Positions 32,970 to 44,489 of a stretch of DNA of 64,000 nt are shown here, piece by piece. Where the stretch lies: positions 186,001-250,000 of the forward strand of contig JAODTK010002555.1 in assembly GCA_026419785.1 (NCBI GenBank), written 5' to 3'. Numbering within the stretch: position 1 is the first letter of the stretch; each line of letters begins with the position of its first letter. A program made the position numbers and the translations under genes. This stretch comes from Sclerodactyla briareus. Its lineage: Eukaryota > Echinodermata > Holothuroidea > Dendrochirotida > Sclerodactylidae. Below the pieces are notes generated by a model that saw nothing but the letters and a program-made list of their open reading frames with translations, did not search any database and was not told where the DNA came from.

Positions 32970-34440
32970 TCATAGTACCCCCTTTAAAGGATTTGACTGT
33001 GACCTTCACATTGTCAAACATGTCCCCATGGTTTCCCGAACATTGTGTCCAAGTTTGGTGACATCCGTCACAGAATGACTGTTTTGAGGCCCAAAAGGAC
33101 ATAGTTGACACACTGGATAGAGTAGATGAAGCTAGAATGACATGCAATTCCCAATAACTTCGTTTCAACTACTATAGCTGGTTGAGCTGAAAATGTGCTG
33201 TATTGCCGAGTGTGACCTTGTAACCAAAAGTTCCTGAACACACCGACGGTACGGCTATTACACCTTCTGCATGATAGAACATCAGCACTGTGACAAAATT
33301 TGTAGGAGAAGCATTTCCGCTGATTGCACATGAATGAGCCTTCAGGCCCACACTGGTCCTCAAGTACATAATTTCCCTGAGAACCCCGAAGGTACGGCGG
33401 CTAGACCCGTCATTGATGACTGACCGCAGCAACTGACCTGTGCAATCGAAAGTTTAAGGACGAAGCATTCTGCATGATTTCACATGATATGCTCCCCGGC
33501 CCACATTGGGCCTCTGGTCAGAAGTTTGCAAACACCCCCGATGGACTATAGACCCAAGGAACATTACATGTAGAAGAAAAAAAAAACGAACATCAGTACG
33601 TTGCAAAATAATTTGTGGGAGGTACAGATTTTGCAGTATTTCTAGAAAGCAATTGAAGCTTGTGAGAGGGATGCTTCCCAGAAACAGTGGTGTGAAATTC
33701 ATAAAATTGCCCTCGGGCCTAAGTGGGACCATCGGACCAAATTCCTGAACAACCAAAGGTACGGCTGTTCGAAAATCATTATGACTGAATGTCACCACTG
33801 TGCAACCAAAAATTCGTGAGAGAAGTATTTTGCGTATTGCACAGATTAGCTTCCAGGGCCAACCACTTGGCCTTAGGTCCTATATCCCGCGGCACCCTGA
33901 AGGTACGGCTGTAAGACCATCTTCCCACTACCGAATGTAGGCCCGGCAACAGAATTTATAAGATATACACGATTTTGCGGTATGTCATATAATGGGCCCT
34001 AGGGCCAAAACTGGAGGACCCCGATCCCAAACTTCCGAACACCCCCCTTTGCCCTCTATACAAGGACCATAATTTAACTTTTGAAGGAAACCATTGTGAA
34101 ACCAAACGCTTGTGGGCAGGAGATGCATTTTCAATACATTGGTGTGCATTTTCACAAAATTGGCCCTCGGGCCCAGGTAGGACCTTGGACAAAATTCCTG
34201 AACACCCTGTTCGAACAGCATTATGACCGAACATCAGCACAGTGTACAACATTTGTAGGAGAAATTTTTAATTTTCACACATATCGCCCATATTGGCCTT
34301 TAATAACGTTTGACCTTCCTCCCAAGGTCAAACTGTCCATGGGTCAATGGACATTGTGTTCCCAGTTTGTGGTCGACATCCATCCCAGAATGACTGCGGG
34401 GGGGCGGGGGGGTAAAAAAGGAAATTGTTGACTTGATGCA
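32970..34440 (+). repeat. Array C: seven ~145 bp units in a-b-c-a-b-c-a order between two border modules
   Basis: The left border module (32985-33200) has TTTGACTGTGACCTTCACAT, 'ccaagtttggtgacatccgtcacagaatgac' and 'agctggttgagctgaaa'. Units start near 33244 (a), 33389 (b), 33536 (c), 33754 (a), 33899 (b), 34045 (c) and 34200 (a). The right border module (34305-34430) reads 'gtttgaccttcctcccaaggtcaaac' and 'tcgacatccatcccagaatgac'. Like units are about 445-510 bases apart, longer than in array B because of insertions. Open frames of 80-116 codons inside are repeat-derived. Confidence 0.75.
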
Positions 34441-34594
34441 ATATCACTAATGTCATACTGCGTGTTCTGTATCGTCCACAAGAATTCTAAAGGCAGAACT
34501 AACATGTGCAGGCGGGTAAACCGCCGACGTGTATATCCCCGCACAATGGCCTACTTGTCCCCTCAAATCCGACAAAGTTACAAAAATCACGATA

Positions 34595-34875
34595 AAACTC
34601 CAAATTTGACCTCTGGTGACCTTGAAATCACCGTCAGGTTTTCGGAACCAACTTTTGACCCCACTGACCAAGTTCCATGTAAATCCTACTTACTCTGTCT
34701 TTTCGCGAGAACCAAACACAAATTTGACCTCCGGTGACCTTGAAATCACTGTCATGATTTTCGGGACCATGGTTTTCCCCACCCACCAAGTTTGTGTAAA
34801 TCGGACTAACTCTGGTAAAGTTGTTGCCGAAACATGTTGGTGATTTTCAAGGTCACCAGAGGTCATTAAGTGGTG
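34595..34875. repeat. Two direct and one inverted copy of 'caaatttgacctctggtgacctt'
   Basis: Direct copies begin at 34601 and 34719 (AAATTTGACCTC(T/C)GGTGACC, then TTGAAATCAC). The reverse complement lies at 34839-34870 (GGTGATTTTCAAGGTCACCA). 'aagtt-..tgtaaatc..acta/tactctg' is also repeated between them. Same family as 10665-10930. Confidence 0.6.
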
Positions 34876-34879
34876 TTTA

Positions 34880-35600
34880 TTTTTTTCCTTTTTCGGCGAA
34901 AATCCAAGTTGGCCGATTCCATGTAATAGGCTCAACCTTGAGTGAGTGACGATCCTTGATGTCCGTGTGATCTAGCCAATGTTCGGTCAGTTATTGATCA
35001 CATATTGATTCTAGGACACCGCTTAACAATCATATGACTGATCAAGATTGAACAACCAGTCGGGTGGATGACGGTCCGGATCGAAGGCGCTCATACTTGA
35101 AATTGGACAGGACAGAGAAATTTACCGCTCGTGTATACGAGTGTTCATCAAATAACTAAAATATGAGTCACGTTTCGAAACGGACCGTCCGAAAACAATA
35201 GGTGTGTTTCCCCCGGCCCCGTTTTTAAGAGGGTGGGTCCATATCAATGCGGATGCATGTGCGATAGACTCGATGAATGCCACATTAACGTGAGCATGGT
35301 TAAACATGAATGGTCCTATACATGCTGTATTCGGTCTGCAGCGTTGGAGATCATGATTATTCCAAGTAAAGAACAAAACGAGCACCGCGTAGGCAATGTT
35401 ACCACTTTTACCAATGCGGCGTTGATGCCGCATATCGCAAATGGATTCCATGAAATTCGGCTCATTATACAGTTTATTTGACTTCATTCGCTTCCATATC
35501 AACGTGAAGATCCGCTTTCTCTACATCCATACCCCTCATTCTCCACTTATGGAATTCTCCCTCTAGTCACCGCAGGAACTAACTATTCGAACCTTCTCAT
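34880..35600. other. No recognised feature
   Basis: Frames of 82 codons (plus) and 126 codons (minus) overlap here, and neither has a motif I recognise. The composition is closer to coding than that of the repeats to the left, but nothing supports a call. Confidence 0.35.
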
Positions 35601-35616
35601 TGATTCTTTATTGCAG

Positions 35617-35902
35617 GACCACGACTGTACCTACCAAAAGAGGACGAACCGCCCATGCTGGCGTTACGACGGTACCCACCGTTGGACCATAGAGTTTGGG
35701 AAACGCGACATTGAAGACATCGTCGAGACCGTGAACGGTGTTCGGGCTTCAGTTGTTGATCTGAACTCTTCACATAATGGTAGCGAGGTCGCTCTCGTCC
35801 GGCCCCTTCGTCTATACACTGGCGGAGAGACGTACGCGACGGGAGTGATTAAGTCTTCCCAGAATTCGCATGATTCCGTACGACTTCATTGACCACATCC
35901 AG
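35617..35902 (+). CDS. Candidate exon, unidentified protein
   Basis: Preceded by a good acceptor (TTGATTCTTTATTGCAG, ending 35616) and followed by a donor-like CAG|GTAGCG at 35903. Frame 1 from 35617 is open for 91 codons and stops 12 bases before the donor. It contains 'IEDIVETVNGVRASVVDL' and 'VRPLRLYTGGETYATGVI'. Two other frames also carry protein-like stretches ('LYLPKEDEPPMLALRRYPP' at the start and 'IPYDFIDHIQVAETQ' at the end). The pattern is that of a coding exon with one or two frameshifts, either from decay or from assembly error. I do not recognise the family. It could equally be an old retroelement fragment. Confidence 0.35.
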
Positions 35903-35909
35903 GTAGCGG

Positions 35910-38900
35910 AGACGCAGTCGTCGTATCAAGAGGAGACGATGAGATTCGTATGAGATAGTAATGCCCTCGCCGTGTGATTCCAACACACACAAAAAAAAGG
36001 ATCGAACAGACCGATGAAGCATTCACAACTTCTGAACGAAGCCTCAAATTCAAATGAAACCGCTACCTTTGACTACTGTACCCGCAAGTCGGCGGAGAGT
36101 CGATTTGCAGAACGGTTGAGGATATCAGGTACGGGTTATGGATGCTGTCCCCGGATGTGTGCCTTGACTATCGTGCCCCGGTTTACAAATGTGCAGAGCA
36201 TCGGTAGAGATCATACGGATTCGAAGGGGTGCTGCGAACTGCGATCCCAGTCAACAGAGAGGAAGAAATACAAGTGGCGGGGGCGATGGGTGTGATCGGG
36301 GATATCGACATGACCGTTAGATACCTTGATTGAAGGAGTGGAACAGCAGTACAGTAAGGCATGTGATGGGTATCTGTGGGATGACGCCTGTTAGATTAAT
36401 TTCGTTTGGCCAAGTCGGCCGTAAGTTGCATGATGGATTTCGGAACATAAGAAGTCCTTTTTACTCTCGACACTCCATTCTCATTGATTGCAATTCGGAT
36501 ATGTTGTCCGGTATTGTGTATGAGGATAAATCAAGACAACAGTATAAGACTCACAGTATACGAAATATATGGAACCGATTGGTACACATGCACTTGAACA
36601 AAAACCTGGGCAAAACCGCCTTCGAAATGAGACCGAACTGAGAGCTACTTTTCCTTCTTCATTCCCCTACAAATCCGATTTCCCTCTTACCCGAGGACAC
36701 TCTACCCCTCACCCTGTGCAACTCTAACTCTAATCGCCGACTCCACCAAACCTAATCCTGAGTCCTGATTCCCACCCTACTACAAAATAATGATTCACAA
36801 CTCTGGTTGATTCTTGTTTAAATCATCAGGCTAGGGTTGGTCCCGCCCTGATTTTAAGCGATTGATTTTAGTTTAGAGTAGAATGAAAGCGTTAACCCAG
36901 TTAGATACTATAGCCCATCTGAGGTATATATATATGTTTTTTCTAACTAACATCACTCAAAAAATCAATTGAGAAAGAAGACCCGACATAGTGGTGGTCG
37001 ACCGATATTAAACAATGGTTGACAACATTTTTATTCATAATTTATAAATACCACTGGCCCAGGATTATTTGAATGAAAGTTAGTGTGTGAAATTGAGTTA
37101 TAACCTGTATAATTCTAGTACTAAACCCGGCTATAACGACACAAGTAGTCTTGAGAGAAATGAATTGGCAATCAACGGATCTTTTGGAAAGTTTTCACCG
37201 TGTGCAATATGCATACACTTACAGAATGTAGCGCATATAAAAAGTGTATCGTTTCTGTACCTTCTTTTGCTTGAATCGTTACGTAATCCATGACATACTA
37301 GGCCCTATCTTGATTGTCCGAAAGATCGATATTTAAGTTAGGCCTATTAATTTCCATCAACCCTTCCATTTGGGCATCAATTCTTTCGTCGTTCTTTCAC
37401 GACACTATAAATTAAGACTGGTCCTGATTTACGCCGATTTCATTCGCGATGGTCCAGGGAAATTCTACTCTAACGTTAGTGTAGCCTTCCCCCCCCCCCC
37501 CCCCAAAAAAACCATCAACATAGGCTTAATTGTGAATATGAAGGAGAGCTTGAATCTCCGTCACAAACTGTCTCGCCTGGGAAACATGAAACTATCATGC
37601 TCTCGAGGTTTTTTCTCTCCGACAGAAAAATCAAAGAGCCATCTACTAGTCAAATAAATGCACTCGGTCCAAAACGGTAGAATAACCACAAGCAGTTTAT
37701 GTACGCCCACAACAACATCGTCCTTAACACATTCGCAAAGCAACCCCCATTCGTCTCGACACGTTCATACATTGTGCACCCCTACTATTTTTCACGCAAG
37801 TTCCCATGTTCGATGGTCCTGTGAATTTAATACTTTTCCAAATAACTTGAGTTCCTCGTATTCTCCTCCGGGCCACAAGCATGGAGTCGATACCGGTATT
37901 CAAAATATAAATCCACTGCACTCAACGAGAACGACACGATCAAGGCCCATTTTTGTAGTGGCCTTCTTGACTGTACATTCGTAACTAGCCACTGTACCTA
38001 TAAGTATACCTGGATATCCCCGCCGGACACCTGGGTCAAAAGCGGGCACTTCCTCGAACTTAACGTTCCTTAGCAACACGATAATTGAACAGTTTCGCGG
38101 AACTTATGCAGGTGGGAATTATATCCCGCGAATCGCCGATTATTTTGAGTACTTACACAACATGGCCGAATGAAGGATCTTTAACTCGCTTTTGACAGTG
38201 ACCTTAACTTTAGAAGGTTGCTTCACTTCACGTATCGGAACTTGTGATGAGCCTGATAGTATGGAACTGCATATGGATCATCCATCATTACTACTGAATC
38301 ATTGTGCCGTTTCCTATCCAGGTTCTTAGGATCGGATGTCAGCGACGTGACTGCCTGGGAAACTTGAAATCTTCTTGATCATTTTGGAAAGTCGATCTCC
38401 CGTGTACACACCCTACTTGACCCAGTGCTTTTCTTTTGGCATTTTGGAATCTTCAAAAATTCGAATTCTCTTAGTGTCCGTCACTGTCTGACCAGCACCT
38501 ACACTGAGGGCTGGCAGTTGCCGAAAACCAAACTTACCTGGCCAATCTACATGTAACGGTAGAGCATGCCGTTGTCTATATCGCTTTGTTCTGTGTGAAA
38601 TATTGTTTGGCCCAAACATTGCATGCATTTGTGTGTTACCTTGCTGCGTACTGCACAAAACGTTTCGTTAATCTGTTAATTGAGCAGGAGAATTGAATAA
38701 TGATAAAATAACCATGTTCTTTCCCTGCTGTTATTTTTCACGCATTTTTCTCGAGAAATGATTGAATATTTATAATGGGAAAAAAAACAAATCCCTCGCT
38801 ACCCCTCGGGTTTTCATTACCTCCTATTATGCGTCTACGGTTTCAAATTCGGGCAGCGAAGGCCCCGTATCTGTTCATTAATCCTAGATTGAATACTTTA

Positions 38901-41840
38901 GGGGGAACGGTTCACTCGTCTCCTTATATCCCAAAAACCGTCCAATCACGAATTATATCATAATCAGTGTAATTAATCGTCGTTATGAAATAGCAGTAAA
39001 ATTGAAATATTTATATTCTGCAGAAATGCTTGGCCTCTATAGGCCTCGGGTTGTCACCCATCAATTCACAACAAAAAACGCTGGAGCATGGGCGTCAATC
39101 CATTCCGCCTGCGATACTATCTAATCGGAGCGCCTCCATTGGTTGGGGCGTAGCCTACCGAGTCGATGTTTGCTTTTTATAATGCCCCAGATCGCAGGAA
39201 AATGAACCTTGCCAAGCCTAATTGCAAAACATCTAAATGTGAAACTTTAGTGAAGGTTGAACGAGTTGGCCACCATTAACTACCTCTTATATGTTTGTGA
39301 AAAAAAATTCAGCAAGTTGGACTACAAACTTATAAGACCCAGAACCCCTGCAGGTTTACAATATACTCAAAGGTTGTGTTAAAAGTTTACAGATTGGCGA
39401 GTATATACGGTGTACCAATTGGGGCGAAAATGTCTGTGTACCGCCACAACTAGACAAGGAACTCGTGGGGTCAAGCCATCGGCACACGATTAATGAAGTC
39501 TTCATACAATCTGGGGTCACGCTGTCAACAGAAAGGCTATTAAAATAGAGCAAAGCTGTTAATGTTACTCCGACTATATGAATGCTTTCCGCCGACATGG
39601 CAGGCGGATTTGAGAGAATAAGAGGAATGTGTGTGGAGAGGGGGTAGTAGAACGATGGCGTAGGAACGAAATTTTGAGTGGGGGAGCTGAAGTTTGATGA
39701 CGGATCTGGGTGAGGACGGCTAAAGGGGAGGGGTTTCCTCCACACCCTTGCAAAATTTGTGCATTTTCGGTGGCCATAGAGGCAATTTGGTACAATAGAG
39801 CACTCCAAAACACCTTACTTCATTCCAGAAATAATTTTCGCATTTTAATGTCCTTAGATGCGACTTGCTGCTCTGAATCTTGTGCCTTTCTCTGCCAAAT
39901 CGAATCGAGGGCAGTAAGATTTTAAGTTAAGTCTAAATCTCACTTTTCAGAGGACCGCCTCAGCTTCCTCCCACTTTAGAAAATGTTGCAATTTCAGTGG
40001 CCTTAATGCAGTCTGATGCAATATGACCCTCCTAAACACTCACTTTGTTCCATAAATAATGTTGAATCTCCGTCCTTAGATGGACTTGACTATCAGGATC
40101 TCTGATTTTTTCTACTAATGTACTGGACTCCAGGGGCAGTAAGTAGACTTATTCTTTGTGAGTGGGTAATCGCCCTAACAGCGGACGCCAAACATAGGCA
40201 TACGGGACAATTCCTATTTAGGGCCCGAATTTCTGAGGTGGGTCACCGGAAAAGGATGGTACCGCGCGGAAAATTTTTGCATGGTTTGTCGAGCATTTAT
40301 TATAAATTTGGCCAGTCAGCCAGAGGATTCGAAGATTGTGCGGATAAGAGGGAGGCGGAGCTTTTTCCTCGTATGTCCACGCCTTCAGCTGACTAACCAG
40401 GACACTATTTGTATATTTTAGTCCCATGAAGCCTTATAAAATTGCACTAGCCTTGTAAAAAACATGTATTTGAGGGTTAATTTGCAGATTTTTCACAAGT
40501 TTCATTTCCGACATGTGGCGTGAATTCTAAGTCCTACCCTATCCTATAATCAAACAATAGACACCAATTGATTGTTCTACAATACCGGCAGCCAATCACA
40601 GGTGGTAGTGGTAAATATGGTGTAATTGATGAAAAAAGTATATATTGCGAAATTGTGCACATCAAAAATAAAAAAGGGGTTTTCACACTCGAGCTAGTGG
40701 GAGGGGGGGGGGGTGGATGGACGGCTGGAAGGACGCACCTAATCGATTCGGCGCATTGAATTGTTATGTGGGGTATAACTCTATTTCTCCAATTCGAAGA
40801 TGTCGGTGTAAGGGAGTTAGACGTGAGTAAGAAGCTGTTCGGCGATGGAGTAGCAGGGATGTTAGTCGAGGGACCGTCTCGGTTTTGAATTATTCTCGGC
40901 TAACTGGTAGCGGTCTCGACTTTCAAGACGCGGACCGCATACTACAGGTTAGACTCAAGATGGAGGCTGATTCGCGGCTATCCGTCTCGATTACATCTGG
41001 GCGTCGGCTATAACTAAAAGTAAATCGTTCAAAGATAATGCACAAAAAAAAAATCGACCAAAACGGAAATTTTATGCGGTCAAGTACAGTGAATTGGAAG
41101 GAAGTCTGGGCCAGCAGCTCATCGAAGGAAGTCAATTTAGGCGTGTAAGTTGAGTCAATATGGCCCAGCGAGTTGTTGTGGCGAATCCTATGCAATTTCA
41201 GCTAGTGTAGTCTGGTTGTGAGGTGATCAGGCCTGTAAATAGTTTATAGCGTGGCCTATTCCTATTGTTCAGTACAAAACGAACATTAAATGAAGGATTG
41301 ATTGCAGAAGTTTAAAAACGTGAATAAGGGCCATTGGATGCGAACCATTTTCGTAAAAAGTCTAAAAAGTCGAAACCTACTGGCGCGCCAAAAATTTGCC
41401 CAAAACTCGGGCATTCGATGGCAAATTGTACATTTTAGGACCTAATTGCCATCATCTGCTATTGCTTTTAATGCTTCAATCCCCCGCCTAAATGGAGATT
41501 CACACAAAACCCAGGGGGCAATGCCCGGCGACCTTCTTCCCTCATACGCCAAACATAGGGGGGGGTGGACAATTTGATATTGTTTTTCCCTCACCATCGA
41601 AATGTGCCCCCCTCCGAGGATTGAACGCCAATGGCCTTGAATGTATAACCAATCCTTCATAAGAAGACACGTACCGAACTTTTATTTAATAAGTATTAAC
41701 AGTCATCCGTCCGTGAGCACGGTGATAATCTCCGTCTCTTCTCAACAAGGCCAGATGCTACAGAGGTAAGGGTGTAACCATTCCCAACATACTCCCGGGA
41801 CCGCCATTTTTAGTCCCATCCGAAAGAAGATCATTGAATT
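35910..41840. other. Long stretch without a recognised gene
   Basis: No repeat copies were matched here, in contrast to the flanks. Frames of up to 150 codons exist (39356-39808, minus) but show proline/serine-rich, low-information sequence with no motif or splice support. A C14 run is at 37491-37504 and a G10 run near 40702. Short AGGCCT palindromes (e.g. 37338-37349, 39041-39050) recur. The region could be intronic or intergenic. Confidence 0.4.
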
Positions 41841-41844
41841 CCAG

Positions 41845-42045
41845 GACCCGACCACTTTCACCGGACCTGGAGGAGTGGAAGTTCAAAGTTCAACGTGCCT
41901 GCTCACAGCCTACAGACGAGACTTATTGCTAATAGCACGAGCAACTCCCGGTACCCCTCCCTCGCAAATCCACTGGCAGTACAGCGGGGGCCAATGTAGG
42001 AAGACCTCAACCTCGCCCATCGCAACTGGCGTACAGCCACCCGGG
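41845..42045 (+). CDS. Candidate exon, 67 codons, possible secreted/adhesion-type module
   Basis: The acceptor ATTGAATTCCAG ends at 41844 and the donor GGG|GTAACA begins at 42046. The interval is 201 bases, open in phase 0 throughout, and would encode DPTTFTGPGGVEVQSSTCLL followed by a loop with 'IHWQYSGGQCRK'. Cys18, Trp44 and Cys51 could suggest a small disulphide-bonded or Ig-like module, but the spacing is not that of a standard Ig domain. The frame remains open to a stop at 42070 if unspliced. Unidentified; chance is a real alternative. Confidence 0.3.
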
Positions 42046-42525
42046 GTAACACGTCTGTTCACAGGCGGCTGATCAGCTAACTAATCAATGGTTTCTACTA
42101 ACGATTTATTCGAAATCCCGACAATCCCGACTTGAAGCCCTCACTTGGATTCACTCCAGTACTGGCGCAAAAATCTTGGAAAGAGTGTCGAGTAGCTTCC
42201 ATGGCAGAACACACCACTTAACACGAGTTGAGTTCGCTCATTTCATTAGTATTTCGTCATTGTCAATAGCCAAGTAGGGCCCCCGAATCTTCCGTCCTGA
42301 TCAGTCGATATTCGATGTCACTACCACAATACCAATTACAAAATACGTATAAAACAGACCTGGTGATTATAGGCGTGACTATAGAGCCGACCGCAATCGG
42401 CTGCCGTGATTCCCTGACATGTGATGACACTGTCAAAAGGACAGAATTTGACCTGTTTCATCATGTTTAGTTTCATCCAAAAGTGACACCATACCGTAGT
42501 CGTGTTTTGTCTTTATAGCCTTTTG

Positions 42526-42775
42526 TAACCTGACCATCTACGGTATGAACTACTCTACCAGGGACAAATTGAGTAGAATTTCCCCTGGACACTGACATGA
42601 CACGCGGATTACATTTTCGGCGTTAAATTTTTTATCAACTACGGTCTGTGGTACTCTTTCGGGACATTTTCAGGTAGCGCGTCTGAAGACAATGGAAAAA
42701 ACTGCGCGTACTGGCATTTTACACACCGGCGTCAGCCCAGCATAAGGCGTTAGCGTTGGATTAACCGGGCCTAGG
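42526..42775 (+). mobile_element. Second, 5'-truncated copy of the 355 bp nested element
   Basis: Matches 32446-32696 from 'ctgaccatctacggtatga' to 'accgggcctagg' with scattered small indels. Sequence left of 42526 does not match the 5' part of the nested copy. A fixed right end with a variable left end is the pattern produced by target-primed (LINE-type) insertion, though no poly-A or simple-repeat tail is present. Confidence 0.65.
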
Positions 42776-42789
42776 TGTGTGATGCTGTT

Positions 42790-43640
42790 CCCACGTCTGA
42801 CTTGAAGGTCATTCTGGGTGTTTCAATGCCTCCACGGTGTCAGTAGAGATGATAATGAGTCATGTCTGCCCGCATGAACCTGGTCGCCTGGCAATAGCAG
42901 TCTTAGGCTACTCGACTTTGCTGGAATTCGTGGCTTTGGAACTGCTGGTTCTTGTTCCAAAGATCGATGCGAGCCTAGACTCGGTACTCCAATGTTGTGT
43001 TTACTGGCAGGAGTCTCGACCATGTAAATAAGAGGTAAGATAGGTCATATAGGTTGGTATAAATCCTAACAGAACTTTTAATTAGAAAAAAAAACCGGCA
43101 TCCAAACGTTCCTCTCCTGAAAACATAATTTCCATACATTTCAACTGGTTGGAATAAGGGTTGAGATTATAATACACTGATGAATAAATACGTAAGTTAC
43201 AACTGTAGTGGATTTACCGGCACTACATAATCTTCCCTCTAACTATTTCAGCCACTACGCCGACAGTATGGCATATTCATTATATGATAATGTCCTTTTT
43301 GTCCAAGTCAGAGTTTTGATACGTGAAAGCTGTTTCGAGGCGGCCCACTGGTCACTTCTATCTCGTCAGTAAATTCAGTGGCAGTTCTTTATTTTTAACC
43401 AAGTGGAACTAAGAGCCCACTTTTCCCCTTCCCCCACACCAAGGGATCCGGTGCAGAGTTGTTTCGGTTTATATCAAGTATTTCCCTTATTAAGCATTGT
43501 AACATCTTCAATTTCCCTCGGACCATACAATAGGCGTAGGCCACTTCATGGTGTTGTTTGGTTAGGCTATAAGTCCTATCTCTTCAATAGTCCAGCTATA
43601 TTCTTATTATTATTATTATTATAATTATTGTCAATTATTA
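42790..43640. other. No recognised gene; ATT microsatellite at right end
   Basis: Overlapping 64-66 codon frames on both strands (42823-43031) have no motif. A (TTA)n simple repeat runs from about 43602 to 43650, interrupted once. Confidence 0.4.
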
Positions 43641-43653
43641 TTATTATTTGCAG

Positions 43654-43915
43654 GCGCGAACCGAGAGACTTGTCTGGGGGGGGGGGGGGGGGGGGGGTTG
43701 TGGTCGAACCCAAGGGGCAGTGCCCCTCAAAAAAGGGCCTCACCCACCCTATTGGCAAATACTACAATTTTGGCCTAGAAACACATGCTGCTGCATTATT
43801 TGCTAACTAAAACAGCTGCAAAACCTTCTTAAAACTGAACGCAAAAAAACAATCAGTTTTGAAATTTATGATCACTTGGTTCGACCCCCCCCCCCCCCCC
43901 CCGTGGGTACGCACT
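43654..43915 (-). repeat. Dispersed repeat with poly-G/C at both ends, copy 1
   Basis: Read on the minus strand: GTGCGTACCCACGGGGGG, poly-G, 'tgttttagttagcaaataatgcagcagcat', 'gccaatagggtgggtgaggc', 'gggcactgccccttgggttcgacc', poly-C, CAGACAAGTCTCTCGGTTCG. The segment 55683-55960 has the same order on the plus strand. The homopolymers here are about 20 bases (43677-43697) and 18 bases (43885-43902). Confidence 0.75.
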
Positions 43916-43940
43916 GTTTATCAGGTCGGTTTCCTTGCAG

Positions 43941-44079
43941 CTATGATCCTATCAGTGCGTATTTCGAAGTTGTACAACAGCTTGCCTTCATTTTGTCCCC
44001 AATACCGCATCCGGACGGTGTAGCCATGGCTGATATGCTACCACAATGTCGTAGTGCTCGTACTCTCAAGGAAGGCTGA
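43941..44079 (+). CDS. Weak candidate 3' exon
   Basis: Preceded by GGTTTCCTTGCAG (ending 43940) and open in one frame to a stop at 44077-44079, encoding 'YDPISAYFEVVQQLAFILSP' and then a proline/histidine-containing end. No family recognised. It starts just beyond the end of a dispersed repeat and may be spurious. Confidence 0.2.
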
Positions 44080-44199
44080 TGCTCACTGTTGTGTGAGTTA
44101 CTCCCGGTGGACTAGCTCCTGCATCCCGCCACCAGCGGATTGACAGTTTCGTTTTCCACTGCCCGCAATACGGCATTGTTTGTCTGTTCTAATCCCTAG

Positions 44200-44314
44200 A
44201 TTTTGCTTGTGGCGTTGTCGTGTTCGGCTTTGTCACTGGGCAGCTGTTATTCGAGCGCCTCAGACTCTATTTGACCCCAATGCGGTTGAGCCATCCGTAT
44301 GCCCATCCGGACTG
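44200..44314 (+). CDS. Candidate exon with a membrane-segment-like frame
   Basis: Acceptor-like CTAATCCCTAG ends at 44199 and donor G|GTAATT starts at 44315. One frame is open and reads FACGVVVFGFVTGQLLFERL followed by 'RLYLTPMRLSHPYAHPD'. This is a hydrophobic stretch then a basic one, as at the cytosolic edge of a membrane helix. A second possible mini-exon (44430-44488) between ACCCCAG and GTAATT follows, but the joined frame is not persuasive. Unidentified. Confidence 0.25.
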
Positions 44315-44489
44315 GTAATTTCCTCGCTTGGCCGGGGGTATTGGCCATTAGGCATTTCCTTCCACTTTTCTTCACACCGACGCTGCCACGATGTCTTCTA
44401 TTCTTTCTCACTTGCGACCCCAGCCGCCTCGTTTTGTTGCCAGGCTGCGCCAGAAGGGGCTCTTCCTCAGTTTTACTACTGGGTAATTA

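Noticed and set aside
33454..34431. Several 80-116 codon frames on both strands
   Set aside because: All within the ~145 bp repeat array C; not conserved between units.
39356..39808. 150-codon minus-strand open frame
   Set aside because: Serine/proline-rich with no motif; an overlapping frame looks equally good.
41560..41660. tRNA-like sequence on the minus strand (GTTCAATCC)
   Set aside because: A B-box-like word is present but there are no stems of a T arm or acceptor, so it is not supported as a tRNA or SINE.
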